This document shows, in pieces, positions 1-7,035 of a stretch of DNA of 11,964 nt. Position numbers and translations under genes: made by a program. Location: the NCBI GenBank assembly GCA_943325355.2, contig CALPPA020000033.1, positions 1-11,964 on the forward strand. Direction: 5' to 3'. The number at the start of each line of letters is the position of its first letter. The first letter of the stretch is position 1. The DNA comes from Klebsiella pneumoniae. Lineage in GTDB: Bacteria; Bacteroidota; Bacteroidia; Flavobacteriales; Flavobacteriaceae. A model generated the notes under the pieces. The model saw only the letters and a program-made list of their open reading frames with translations. It made no database searches and was not told the DNA's origin.

Positions 1-1261
1 CTCCGTGAACCAAAAATACTTTTTCAGGTTTGTTTTCCAACTCAGAAAGCCAATTCAGCAAATCTTTTTGGTCGCCATGAGCAGACAAACTTTCAATTTC
101 GAGGATATTGGCCTTTACTTGGTATATTTTTCCGTAAATTTTAATTTCTTGGTAGCCTTCCAATAACTTTCTTCCTCGCGTTCCTTCGGCTTGATAGCCA
201 ATGATGATTATGGTGGTTTCTGGCAAACCGATATACTGTTCTAAATAACTCAAAACTCGCCCGCCCGTAATCATTCCGCTTGCCGCAATTACGACTTTGG
301 GTTCTTTGTTGTAAATCGTTTCGATAGTTTCCTGATAATCGGAATTCATAGTAAACATTTGGCACATTGCTAGATAATCTTCTGGGGGTAATTTGTGCCA
401 TTTTCTATTGTTTTCGAAAATATCAAGCACTTTAATCCCCATTGGCGTATCAATTATGTACGGAATATTGGGGATTTTACCTTCTGTTTTTAACTGCCAC
501 AACAAATACATTACGGTTTGCGCTCGTTCTACAGCAAAACTCGGAATTATAACAGTTCCTCCTTTTTGAACCGTGTTATTGATGTACATTTCTAGTTCTG
601 CTTTACTATCAGTTTCAGGATGAAGTCTATTACCGTAGGTGCTTTCTAAGAAAATAAAATCCGCTTTTTTAGGTTTTGTGGGAGGATACATCAATACATC
701 ATCATCTTGACCAATATCTCCCGAAAAAACTAAAACTTTATTTTCTAAATTCAATTCGATGCTACAAGCTCCCAAAATATGTCCAGCATTGGTAAAAACT
801 GCAGAAATCTCTGCATCCAAAGGGATTTCTTCATTGGGTTTTATCACTCTGAAATGCGGAAAAACGGCTTCGGCTTGATTGACGGTATAAAGTGGTTCGG
901 CAATTTCGTGTTTAGAATAATGTTCTTTATTCGCCTTACTGGCTTCTTCTTCTTGAATTTTTGCACTATCCAAAAGAATCAATTTGGCAATGTCTTTGGT
1001 TGGACTCGTACAATAAATTTTGCCTTTAAATCCCTGATCTACCAATCTTGGCAACCAACCACAATGGTCCAAATGTCCGTGGGTCAATAACACAAAATCT
1101 ATGGCCGATGGAAGTATTGGCAAAGGTTGCCAGTTGAGTTCTCTTAAAGGTTTAATGCCTTGAAATTGTCCGCAATCTACTAAAATCCTGATGCCCTTAC
1201 TTTCGATTAAAGTTTTTGAACCTGTAACGGTTCCGGCTCCGCCAATGAATTTGATTTTCAT
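1..1261 (-). CDS. Beta-CASP metallo-beta-lactamase RNase/exonuclease (COG1236, YSH1-like), C-terminus cut by window edge
   Basis: The frame is open for 420 codons from the ATG at 1261 to the left edge, so the last part is missing. The translation shows the zinc-binding metallo-beta-lactamase motifs: HGHLDH at residues 61-66, the motif-3 His161 in TNAGHILGA, and Asp182 in FSGDIG. It also shows the beta-CASP signature: ESTYGNR at 206-212 (motif A), SAHGD at 393-397 (motif B His395), and LVHG at 417-420, whose His419 would be motif C just at the edge. SASGM-like ASGMITGGR at 327-335 is typical of COG1236 rather than RNase J. Family members cut or trim RNA in the cytoplasm, by analogy to CPSF73/Ysh1. 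The specific substrate is unknown. It lies downstream of the ATP-cone nuclease gene, 69 nt away on the same strand, and is probably cotranscribed. Family assignment is firm; the role is inferred. Confidence 0.93.
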   Translation of the reverse strand, partial: MKIKFIGGAGTVTGSKTLIESKGIRILVDCGQFQGIKPLRELNWQPLPILPSAIDFVLLTHGHLDHCGWLPRLVDQGFKGKIYCTSPTKDIAKLILLDSAKIQEEEASKANKEHYSKHEIAEPLYTVNQAEAVFPHFRVIKPNEEIPLDAEISAVFTNAGHILGACSIELNLENKVLVFSGDIGQDDDVLMYPPTKPKKADFIFLESTYGNRLHPETDSKAELEMYINNTVQKGGTVIIPSFAVERAQTVMYLLWQLKTEGKIPNIPYIIDTPMGIKVLDIFENNRKWHKLPPEDYLAMCQMFTMNSDYQETIETIYNKEPKVVIAASGMITGGRVLSYLEQYIGLPETTIIIIGYQAEGTRGRKLLEGYQEIKIYGKIYQVKANILEIESLSAHGDQKDLLNWLSELENKPEKVFLVHG

Positions 1262-1264
1262 AAT

Positions 1265-1309
1265 GTCATTGCGAGGAGTTGCGAGGCCCTTGGCAAAGCA
1301 ATATCATCC
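1265..1309. repeat. REP-like intergenic repeat (GTCATTGCGAGG...GCAAAGCAAT)
   Basis: This 45-nt stretch between the two nuclease genes is richer in G+C than its surroundings. It begins GTCATTGCGAGGAG and ends GGCAAAGCAATATC, so ATTGC (1268-1272) and GCAAT (1298-1302) can pair, with further internal GCC/GGC pairing. From memory it resembles the 'GTCATTGCGAGG...CGAAGCAATC' dispersed element common in bacterial intergenic regions, including flavobacteria. Only one copy is seen here, so dispersal in the genome is not shown. Confidence 0.5.
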
Positions 1310-1330
1310 TCTATTATTAAATTAATATTT

Positions 1331-2161
1331 TTAAATATATTCACATAATTCTGACGCCTCCTTCAAGACATTTTTTATCCGATTAGTACTTAATCCAATT
1401 TTTTCTAAACTTGCTGAATTATTTATTAATTCTTTGGCCAAAATTTTGTCCAGAATTAATAATTTATCTTTTTCTGCAATAGTTAAAGTAGTCAAACAGG
1501 TAACTGGATAAAGAAAGTTATCGTCATTTTTAGTTTTTAAATTATTGTTTTCAGGATAATTCCAACTTAATAAATTTAAACCAGAACAATTTGCAAAGGC
1601 AATTGCATCCAATGTAAACCGATTATTAGTAACAATCCAACAGTCCGAAATCAATTCTTTTCCAGAAAAAATGTTATATCTTTTATCATTCAAATCATTG
1701 AATCTAGACAAAATATACATTGGCACTTTTACATCTGAATTGGCTTCTTGTCCCATATGAAATTTACATTCGATCATCGAAACGATTTGGTCTTTTTTGA
1801 CCAAAATATCAATTTCATGCGAAACGCATTTGCCTTGTAAAACCAAATTCGTTTGGGTTGTATAATGCTCAGCAGCAAAAAGGCGAGCAATGTATTTTTC
1901 GAAGAAAAAACCAGCTGGACCTAATAAACGAATGGCTTCCTTAAGATTATAACGAGCTGCATTGGAATTTGCTACTTTTTTCAACAAAGCAAAAGCCATT
2001 TTATAGATTTGTTTGGTCGAAATTCCTTCGTAAATATCTTTTTGAATCGTTTGCAAAATAGAATCAACAACTTCTTGATTTGCCCCTGATTTCAAGAGTG
2101 ATTGTTTGAGTTTAATGGGATCAAAATCAACAATATCGCCAGAATATTTTACTATTTTCAT
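1331..2161 (-). CDS. ATP-cone domain fused to PD-(D/E)xK (Mrr-like) restriction endonuclease
   Basis: This is a 276-aa protein. Residues 1 to about 80 look like an ATP-cone, the nucleotide-sensing domain of ribonucleotide reductases and NrdR: it starts MKIVKYSGDIVDFD, then GIST(K)QIYKMAF. Residues 84-180 look like a PD-(D/E)xK nuclease of the Mrr/restriction type, with Glu88 in FFEKYIA, E116-I-D118, and E131-C-K133 as the catalytic core. Residues 180-276 end in a helical stretch that may be a helix-hairpin-helix-like DNA-binding part. The architecture suggests a nuclease gated by ATP/dATP, which is inference. The start ATG at 2161 leaves a 58-nt gap to the upstream membrane gene. A weak -7-like TATCTTTA lies at 2201-2208 on the minus strand with no clear -33 box. 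The beta-CASP gene follows in the same direction. Confidence 0.82.
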   Translation of the reverse strand: MKIVKYSGDIVDFDPIKLKQSLLKSGANQEVVDSILQTIQKDIYEGISTKQIYKMAFALLKKVANSNAARYNLKEAIRLLGPAGFFFEKYIARLFAAEHYTTQTNLVLQGKCVSHEIDILVKKDQIVSMIECKFHMGQEANSDVKVPMYILSRFNDLNDKRYNIFSGKELISDCWIVTNNRFTLDAIAFANCSGLNLLSWNYPENNNLKTKNDDNFLYPVTCLTTLTIAEKDKLLILDKILAKELINNSASLEKIGLSTNRIKNVLKEASELCEYI

Positions 2162-2219
2162 TAGTTAGAGATTTAACAATCATTAAATCAAAAAGTCTAA
2201 TAAAGATACGAAAAAAAGA

Positions 2220-2663
2220 TTACTTGTTTTGATTTTGATAGTAAAATGCAGAAAGAAACAATAATAAAAAAATGGGCTGTATCAAAAATCGGCGTATATA
2301 AAATAAGGCCATTTTATTGTCGCCTCCTAAAAAAGAAAGTGTAAAAAAGAAGACAATAACTAGAATTACAAAAAGGATAAAGTACATTATCGAAGCAAAT
2401 TTAACCCCTTGAATATCCTTAAAAAGCACAAAAATTATGGCTAAAGAAAATATTGAATTTAAAAAATATCTAAAGAATAATCCAATAAATAAATGAAGGT
2501 TATTGATCTCAGGCAATGGTAAATTATAGTAATCCGATTTGAAATAATTTAAAAACGGATCATAAAATAAACTGTCTTCATAGGCTCGTACAAGAGCCAA
2601 AAAGATTACAAACAACAGCGCCAATGCAATTCTTCCTTTATGGTTTAATAGTTTTTGTAGCAT
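2220..2663 (-). CDS. Exosortase F system-associated membrane protein (TIGR04127-like)
   Basis: This is a 147-aa very hydrophobic protein with about four membrane segments, roughly residues 11-27, 57-82, 88-112 and 125-143. Between the first two is a conserved-looking loop with YEDSLFYDPF and the LPLPEINNL motif. Size, layout and position directly after an exosortase gene fit the flavobacterial 'exosortase F-associated' family, whose function is not established. Its ATG lies inside the end of the exosortase gene, a 26-nt overlap that implies translational coupling and a shared complex in the inner membrane. Assigned from sequence style and context; no enzyme motif is visible. Confidence 0.82.
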   Translation of the reverse strand: MLQKLLNHKGRIALALLFVIFLALVRAYEDSLFYDPFLNYFKSDYYNLPLPEINNLHLFIGLFFRYFLNSIFSLAIIFVLFKDIQGVKFASIMYFILFVILVIVFFFTLSFLGGDNKMALFYIRRFLIQPIFLLLFLSAFYYQNQNK

Positions 2664-3195
2664 ATTTTGAAAATTTATTTACCCAAATAATCCATAACAA
2701 GAAAACAACTCCGTAAATAAATAGTGGAAACAACACTCCGTGCAAAAAATGTTGCTGTTTTGGATAATAATACATCAAAACACATAAAAGTGCTATTCGT
2801 GATACGTTTAAAATATGGATGAGTAAACTTCCCCCTAATACATATAAAATTGTAGGTTTTATTTTTCCGGAAAATGCAACCACAAACGAAATAAACAAGA
2901 TAATTACGCTTAACCCATTACAGCCCTCGATGATTCGAGCCATAGACCTTTGATTATAGTATATATTTATTGCAGATTCTTTTACATTTGGCGCAATACT
3001 AGCATCACAATTAAATAAAATCATCAGATCTTTTGTTTGTTCTGCCACTAATTCCGTAAAACTATCAACTTCAAATTGCCGAACATCATATTGGATCAAA
3101 TAACTTTTATATACAAGAGTTAAAAGCAAATAAGTCAACAAAAATTTTCCTAAAAATACCAAGAATGGCTTATAAACAACAAAATATTTTTTCAA
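2638..3195 (-). CDS. xrtF: Exosortase family protein XrtF
   Basis: This is a 185-aa inner-membrane protein with several membrane helices, about 11-33, 94-110, 114-130, 134-144 and 152-173. The exosortase/archaeosortase catalytic triad is visible: Cys92 in EGCNG, Arg133 in NVSRIAL and His152 in LHG. Exosortases are transpeptidases that cut C-terminal sorting signals of exported proteins at the membrane. XrtF is the short flavobacterial branch and its target set is poorly defined. The start is a TTG at 3195 (reading LKKYFVVYKP); no ATG lies nearby in frame, and a perfect TAnnTTTG box at 3209-3216 on the minus strand limits the start from upstream. The gene is the first of a two-gene unit with its membrane partner. 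No sorting target is seen in the window. Confidence 0.9.
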   Translation of the reverse strand: MKKYFVVYKPFLVFLGKFLLTYLLLTLVYKSYLIQYDVRQFEVDSFTELVAEQTKDLMILFNCDASIAPNVKESAINIYYNQRSMARIIEGCNGLSVIILFISFVVAFSGKIKPTILYVLGGSLLIHILNVSRIALLCVLMYYYPKQQHFLHGVLFPLFIYGVVFLLWIIWVNKFSKYATKTIKP

Positions 3196-3208
3196 AATTG
3201 AATTTTTA

Positions 3209-3216
3209 CAAATTTA
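3209..3216 (-). promoter_or_regulatory. Bacteroidota -7 promoter box for xrtF
   Basis: The minus strand reads TAAATTTG, a full match to the TAnnTTTG -7 consensus of Bacteroidota sigma-A promoters, 13 nt before the TTG start. No good TTTG -33 box stands at the expected 19-21 nt spacing. If used, the leader would be only about 8 nt long. Confidence 0.45.
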
Positions 3217-3242
3217 TATAAAATAAAACAATCCCATTTAAA

Positions 3243-3250
3243 TACTTTTG
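3243..3250 (+). promoter_or_regulatory. Bacteroidota -7 promoter box for the GAF gene
   Basis: TACTTTTG is a full match to TAnnTTTG, 15 nt before the ATG at 3266. It overlaps the upstream TTG at 3248, which argues that the TTG is promoter, not start codon. No clear -33 TTTG is seen. Together with the minus-strand box it forms a compact divergent promoter region (3196-3265). Confidence 0.5.
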
Positions 3251-3265
3251 CAAAAAAACAAGACT

Positions 3266-3721
3266 ATGACTTTCGAAGAATTAAAACCAAAAGTAACCGA
3301 AATTACTATAAATACAAATCTAAATAGAGATGAAAAACTTTTAGCTGTTTGTCAACTTTTGAGCAATTCTATTTCCTATTACAATTGGGTAGGCTTTTAT
3401 TTTGCCAACCACGAGACCAAAACATTGCACCTTGGCCCTTATGTGGGAGCTGAGACAGATCATACTGTGATCCCGTTCGGCAAGGGAATTTGTGGACAAG
3501 TGGCGGTTTCTAACAACAATTTCGTAGTTCCGGATGTGGCTGCTCAGGATAATTACATCGCTTGTAGTTTTACTGTAAAATCAGAAATTGTAGTTCCACT
3601 TTTTGTAAATGGAGAAAATATTGGTCAAATTGACATTGACAGTCATATAATTGACCCTTTTACAGATCAAGACGAACGGTTTTTGGAGTTTGTGAATGAA
3701 CAAATTGCTATGTTGTTTTAA
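3266..3721 (+). CDS. GAF-domain protein, free methionine-(R)-sulfoxide reductase-like (fRMsr)
   Basis: This is a 151-aa single GAF domain from the ATG at 3266. It carries the fRMsr pattern: NWVGFYF at 40-46, LGPYVG at 56-61, GKGICG at 72-77, VVPDV at 87-91, YIACSF at 97-102, SEIVVP at 106-111 and GQIDIDS at 120-126. fRMsr enzymes reduce free Met-(R)-O in the cytosol. By my alignment to E. coli YebR/MsrC, Cys76 and Cys100 match Cys94 and Cys118, with the same spacing of 24, and E107, D123 and D125 match the substrate-binding acids. The Cys84 position is His66 here, so only two of the three cysteines are present. Enzyme activity is likely but not certain; many flavobacterial copies are named only 'GAF domain-containing'. 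The gene is followed by a strong terminator-like palindrome. Confidence 0.88.
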   Translation: MTFEELKPKVTEITINTNLNRDEKLLAVCQLLSNSISYYNWVGFYFANHETKTLHLGPYVGAETDHTVIPFGKGICGQVAVSNNNFVVPDVAAQDNYIACSFTVKSEIVVPLFVNGENIGQIDIDSHIIDPFTDQDERFLEFVNEQIAMLF

Positions 3722-3743
3722 AAAAACAAAACGAACGTTATGT

Positions 3744-3787
3744 AATATCTACTAATTCAAGTATACTTGAATTAGTAGATATTTTTT
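3744..3787 (+). terminator. Perfect 40-bp palindrome plus T-run, rho-independent terminator
   Basis: Positions 3744-3783 form a perfect inverted repeat with 20-nt arms centred on GTATAC (between 3763 and 3764). Six T residues follow at 3782-3787. It sits 22 nt after the GAF stop codon, so termination of that gene is the simplest reading. The stem has no mismatch and almost no loop, which is long for a terminator. An operator role for the downstream island is discussed as a finding. Confidence 0.8.
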
Positions 3788-3812
3788 ATCTTAAAAAATA
3801 CCAAATGAGTAG

Positions 3813-3842
3813 TTTAGATTTGATAAATCTTTAGTACATTTG
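3813..3842 (+). promoter_or_regulatory. Bacteroidota promoter driving the photolyase island
   Basis: TACATTTG at 3835-3842 is a full match to the TAnnTTTG -7 box. TTTA at 3813-3816 is one mismatch from the TTTG -33 box, with an 18-nt spacer. The predicted transcript start is near 3848, just before the ATG at 3861. No other promoter of this quality is seen before 11256, so this could drive the entire gene run. Confidence 0.55.
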
Positions 3843-3860
3843 TTTAATTTTTATATTGAT

Positions 3861-4163
3861 ATGTTAAACAAAATGCCGATTGCTCAAAAAAGCGACTTAG
3901 ATGACATTGCTATTGATAGAATTATCGAAATGGCTTGGGAAGATCGCACACCATTTGATGCTATAAAATTTCAATTTGGGCTTTCAGAAGCAGATGTTAA
4001 GGCTTTGATGAAAAAAGAACTGAAGTTTAGCAGTTATAAACTATGGCGAAAACGAGTAGAAAATTGCAAAACAAAACATACTGCCAAGAGAAATGACGGG
4101 ATTGATCGATTCAAATGTAAACTGCAGCGAGCTATTTCTAACAATAAAATATCAAAACGTTAA
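3861..4163 (+). CDS. DUF2805 / TIGR03643 family small protein, HTH-like
   Basis: This is a 100-aa protein from the ATG at 3861; a second ATG at 3873 is also possible. A longer reading from the TTG at 3840 is rejected because that TTG is part of the -7 box. The core matches the TIGR03643/DUF2805 family, with IDRIIEMAWEDRTPFDAI at 18-35, FGLSEADV at 39-46 and LWRKRV at 61-66. Residues 33-53 read like a helix-turn-helix, and residues 67-100 are a basic tail longer than in typical members. Function is not established. The family is repeatedly found beside photolyase and cryptochrome genes. As the first gene of the run with an HTH-like fold, a DNA-binding or regulatory role is possible but is inference. 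Confidence 0.85.
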   Translation: MLNKMPIAQKSDLDDIAIDRIIEMAWEDRTPFDAIKFQFGLSEADVKALMKKELKFSSYKLWRKRVENCKTKHTAKRNDGIDRFKCKLQRAISNNKISKR

Positions 4164-4184
4164 ATTTATTCACCCTTGCTAAAG

Positions 4185-4619
4185 ATGGAAAAAGAAAAAC
4201 CGGATAACATTGTATATACTGCCGAAAAAGGGTATAACGCTAACATTTTGCCCTACGGAACAAGTGTTGGCGCTCCAGTAATTAAAGTAGACGACTTAGT
4301 TTCCTGGAAAAGTAGAGGAGTTCATACTGTAAACAAAGAGTTCGAAAACAAGTTTAATGAATTGAGACTTCAATATGAAAAACTAATGGAAGAGTTTGAA
4401 TGGAATGAATTAGTTTATAGCTCAAAATTTTCATTTGAACCAGTCATCGGGGAAATATATCATTTATACAATGGCGAGGATGCCAGTCATTTTTTATCAT
4501 TAATTGGTCCAACAGAATGGCAAAAGGAGCATATTGCCACTTTTAAACTCAATAGTGAAAAAAAATGGATCAAATTAGATGCAACAGAAAAGGTTTTTCA
4601 AACCCAAAAAACTTGGTAG
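4185..4619 (+). CDS. DUF2452 family protein
   Basis: This is a 144-aa soluble protein starting at the ATG at 4185, 21 nt after the previous stop; the in-frame TTG at 4176 is less likely. It has the DUF2452 layout: an N-terminal LPYGTSVGAPVIKVDD stretch (22-37), a helical, charged middle (50-77) that may form a coiled coil, and a C-terminal half with IGEIYHLY (88-95), FLSLIGPTEW (103-112) and a strand-rich end. No signal peptide and no catalytic motif is seen. Function is unknown. Its place inside the photolyase run suggests a link to light or DNA-damage response, which is inference from position only. Confidence 0.8.
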   Translation: MEKEKPDNIVYTAEKGYNANILPYGTSVGAPVIKVDDLVSWKSRGVHTVNKEFENKFNELRLQYEKLMEEFEWNELVYSSKFSFEPVIGEIYHLYNGEDASHFLSLIGPTEWQKEHIATFKLNSEKKWIKLDATEKVFQTQKTW

Positions 4620-4666
4620 ATTGAGTTACTAAAAACCGTTCCTTACATTCTCTCAACGACTTCATT

Positions 4667-6172
4667 TTGAATAAAATAGCTATAAATATTGTTTGGTTCA
4701 AACGTGATTTGCGTTTTACAGATCACGAAGCGTTATTTTATGCGTCTCAACAAGACATACCTATACTATTAGTCTACTTTTTCGAACCATCAGTAATGCA
4801 TTATGATGATTCAGATGTTAGGCATTGGCGTTTTATTTATGAATCTATTCAAGATTTACAAAGCAAACTAGACCCTCTGGATTCCAAATTATTCTTTTTC
4901 CACCAAGAAGTTCAACCTATATTTGAGGAATTATTGCAACAATTTGATGTGAAATCGGTTTACTCACACCAAGAAATTGGTAATAAAATAACCTATAATC
5001 GAGATGTTGCAATGCAAGATTTCTTCAAAAAGAACAAAGTGGAATGGAAGGAATTTCAAATGCATGGCGTAATTCGAAAACTAAAATCAAGAAAAGATTG
5101 GGACAAACGTTGGGAAAACGTGATGCGTGACAATCCTAAAATGATTACTATCGAAAAGCTCTCTATTGCAAATCTAAATCCAGATTTCTACGAAAAGAGT
5201 AAAGGAGCACCTTTACATATTGAAATTACAACACCTAATAAAAATTTTCAAACTGGTGGCGAAAACTTAGCCTGGAGATACCTCGATAGTTTTGTAAAAG
5301 AGCGCTATGTTAATTATAGTAGGCACATTTCGAAACCAGCTTTAAGCAGGAAAGGATGTAGCCGATTGTCGCCCTATTTAGCATACGGAAACATCAGTAT
5401 GCGAGCGATTTATCAATACACAAATCAGCATTACGAAGCATCAAAAAACAAAAGAGCCATTCTCAACTTTGTTTCGCGCTTGCATTGGCATTGCCATTTT
5501 ATGCAAAAATTTGAAGACGAATGTGAAATGGAATTTGAAAACGCAAACAGAGCTTATGATGCTTTGATAAAACCAAAAAATGAAAAGTATATTAAAGCGT
5601 GGCAAGAGGGAAAAACTGGAGTTCCAATAGTTGACGCTTGTATGCGATGTTTGGTTGCAACCGGATATATTAACTTCCGAATGCGTGCGATGGTCGTATC
5701 CTTTTTTACTTTTAATTTATGGCAAGATTGGCGCGAATTGCATTTCTTGGCAAGACAATTTTTAGATTACGAACCCGGGATTCATTATCCACAAATCCAA
5801 ATGCAATCAGGGACAACTGGAATAAATACCATCCGAATATACAGCCCAATAAAAAACTCGGAAGAACACGATGCTGAGGGGGTTTTTATCAAACAATGGC
5901 TTCCAGAATTAGTCGAGATTCCCGTTTCATTATTACACGAACCTTGGAAAATGAATGATCTGGAACAAAAGTTTTATAATTGCGAAATTGGTAAAGATTA
6001 TCCCTTCCCGATTGTAAATATTGACGAAACAAGAAAATACGCAAGTGATATTGTTTGGAGTTATCGCAAAAAAGACGAAGTGAAAGAAGAAGGCAAACGA
6101 ATATTGAAAAAACACGTCTCCAATCCAAATTCTAAAAATAGAACTACAAAAACTAAAAAAACGACCTCATAG
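4667..6172 (+). CDS. Cryptochrome/photolyase family protein, atypical (lacks WQW flavin-site motif)
   Basis: This is a 501-aa protein with an N-terminal antenna (DNA_photolyase) domain, about 6-165, starting [19 protein letters not shown]_binding_7 domain follows, about 200-470, with [13 protein letters not shown] at 232-244, [13 protein letters not shown] at 266-278 and [17 protein letters not shown] at 311-327. Family members repair UV pyrimidine dimers using FADH- and blue light, or act as light sensors. By manual alignment to E. coli PhrB, W355 matches W359. The flavin-proximal W382 is I377 (IQM in place of WQW) and distal W306 is K302, so the usual Trp triad is incomplete. The C-terminal tail (480-501) is Lys/Thr-rich. 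The start is a TTG at 4667 (the next in-frame Met is at residue 44); homologues begin at the same INIVWFKRD region. It is followed after 1 nt by the DUF2071 gene. Confidence 0.9.
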   Translation: MNKIAINIVWFKRDLRFTDHEALFYASQQDIPILLVYFFEPSVMHYDDSDVRHWRFIYESIQDLQSKLDPLDSKLFFFHQEVQPIFEELLQQFDVKSVYSHQEIGNKITYNRDVAMQDFFKKNKVEWKEFQMHGVIRKLKSRKDWDKRWENVMRDNPKMITIEKLSIANLNPDFYEKSKGAPLHIEITTPNKNFQTGGENLAWRYLDSFVKERYVNYSRHISKPALSRKGCSRLSPYLAYGNISMRAIYQYTNQHYEASKNKRAILNFVSRLHWHCHFMQKFEDECEMEFENANRAYDALIKPKNEKYIKAWQEGKTGVPIVDACMRCLVATGYINFRMRAMVVSFFTFNLWQDWRELHFLARQFLDYEPGIHYPQIQMQSGTTGINTIRIYSPIKNSEEHDAEGVFIKQWLPELVEIPVSLLHEPWKMNDLEQKFYNCEIGKDYPFPIVNIDETRKYASDIVWSYRKKDEVKEEGKRILKKHVSNPNSKNRTTKTKKTTS

Positions 6173-6173
6173 A

Positions 6174-6899
6174 ATGGCAATATTTTTAAAAGCAAATTGG
6201 GAAAATATCATTATGGCGAACTACCAAATTGACCCTAAAATTCTAGAGCCTTTTTTGCCAAAAGGGGTAGAAATTGATTTATTCAACGGAAAAGCCTACA
6301 TAAGTCTAGTGGGATTTATGTTCAAAAAAACAAAATTATTTAACATTCCAATTCCGTATTTGGGCACTTTTGAAGAAATAAATCTTCGCTTTTATGTTGT
6401 AAGAAAAGAAGGTAATCTGACAAAGCGCGGTGTTGTTTTTATAAACGAAACTATTCCGTACCCCATCGTGGCTTGGATGGCAAACAAATTGTATAAAGAA
6501 CATTATACAGTGGTGCCCACCAAACACGAAATTACCAACGTTAGCACTACCAAAAAAGTAAACTTCGAATGGCTTTTAAACAAAAAATGGAATCGTATAT
6601 ATGTCGAAGCGTCGAATGAATCTGCAGCAATGAAAAAAGATACCTTAGAGCAATTTATCTACGAACATTATTACGGTTACACCAAAATTGATTCAGAGAA
6701 AACAGAAGAATACAAATTGCAACATCCAAGTTGGAAAACAAATAAAGTTTTCAATTATAAAATTGATTGTGATTTTAAAACGATGTATGGCAACTCTTTT
6801 TCGGTATTGAATTTTACTGAACCCGATGCTGTTTTTATTGCCGAGGGTTCACTCGTAAAAGTTGAATGGGAGCGAACCCGATTAAAATTTTATAAATGA
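6174..6899 (+). CDS. DUF2071 (YqjF-like) family protein
   Basis: This is a 241-aa soluble protein with the DUF2071 N-terminus: a [17 protein letters not shown] start, [25 protein letters not shown] at about 24-48, and [14 protein letters not shown] strands thereafter. The C-terminus ([10 protein letters not shown]) is basic. B. subtilis YqjF is the named relative; its biochemical function is not known. The gene begins 1 nt after the photolyase stop, and its stop overlaps the start of the DUF2256 gene (ATGA), so it is translated in the middle of the operon. Family call is from recognised N-terminal motifs; role unknown. Confidence 0.82.
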   Translation: MAIFLKANWENIIMANYQIDPKILEPFLPKGVEIDLFNGKAYISLVGFMFKKTKLFNIPIPYLGTFEEINLRFYVVRKEGNLTKRGVVFINETIPYPIVAWMANKLYKEHYTVVPTKHEITNVSTTKKVNFEWLLNKKWNRIYVEASNESAAMKKDTLEQFIYEHYYGYTKIDSEKTEEYKLQHPSWKTNKVFNYKIDCDFKTMYGNSFSVLNFTEPDAVFIAEGSLVKVEWERTRLKFYK

Positions 6900-7033
6900 A
6901 AGGAGTAAAAAAACAAAACCTCCCAACCAAAATATGTGTGGTTTGTAATAAACCTTTTACTTGGCGCAAAAAATGGGAGAAGGTTTGGGATGAAGTAAAA
7001 TATTGCAGTGATAAATGCAGAATGAATAAATAA
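6896..7033 (+). CDS. DUF2256 small four-cysteine protein
   Basis: This is a 45-aa protein with the DUF2256 signature: [16 protein letters not shown] at 12-27, then W31, and YCSDKCR at 37-43. Four cysteines (C14, C17, C38, C42) form a CxxC...CxxxC pattern expected to bind zinc. Its ATG overlaps the preceding TGA by 4 nt, and its stop lies 2 nt before the next ATG. The function is unknown. The family is nearly always found next to photolyase or cryptochrome genes, so an accessory role in their assembly or regulation is inferred. The match to the family signature over the whole length makes this a real gene despite its size. Confidence 0.93.
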   Translation: MKGVKKQNLPTKICVVCNKPFTWRKKWEKVWDEVKYCSDKCRMNK

Positions 7034-7035
7034 AA

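Noticed and set aside
141..401. 86-codon minus-strand frame
   Set aside because: An out-of-frame shadow of the beta-CASP gene, whose own frame is intact over this range.
779..1090. 103-codon plus-strand frame
   Set aside because: Shadow of the beta-CASP gene on the opposite strand; its translation is Phe/Asn-rich with no family look.
3248..3265. Earlier TTG start for the GAF gene
   Set aside because: The TTG lies inside the TACTTTTG -7 box, and the fold begins at the ATG at 3266.
3840..3860. Earlier TTG start for the DUF2805 gene
   Set aside because: The TTG is part of the TACATTTG -7 box; the transcript would begin after it.
4620..4666. Promoter or terminator between DUF2452 and the photolyase gene
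   Set aside because: No TAnnTTTG box and no hairpin with T-run; treated as operon spacer.
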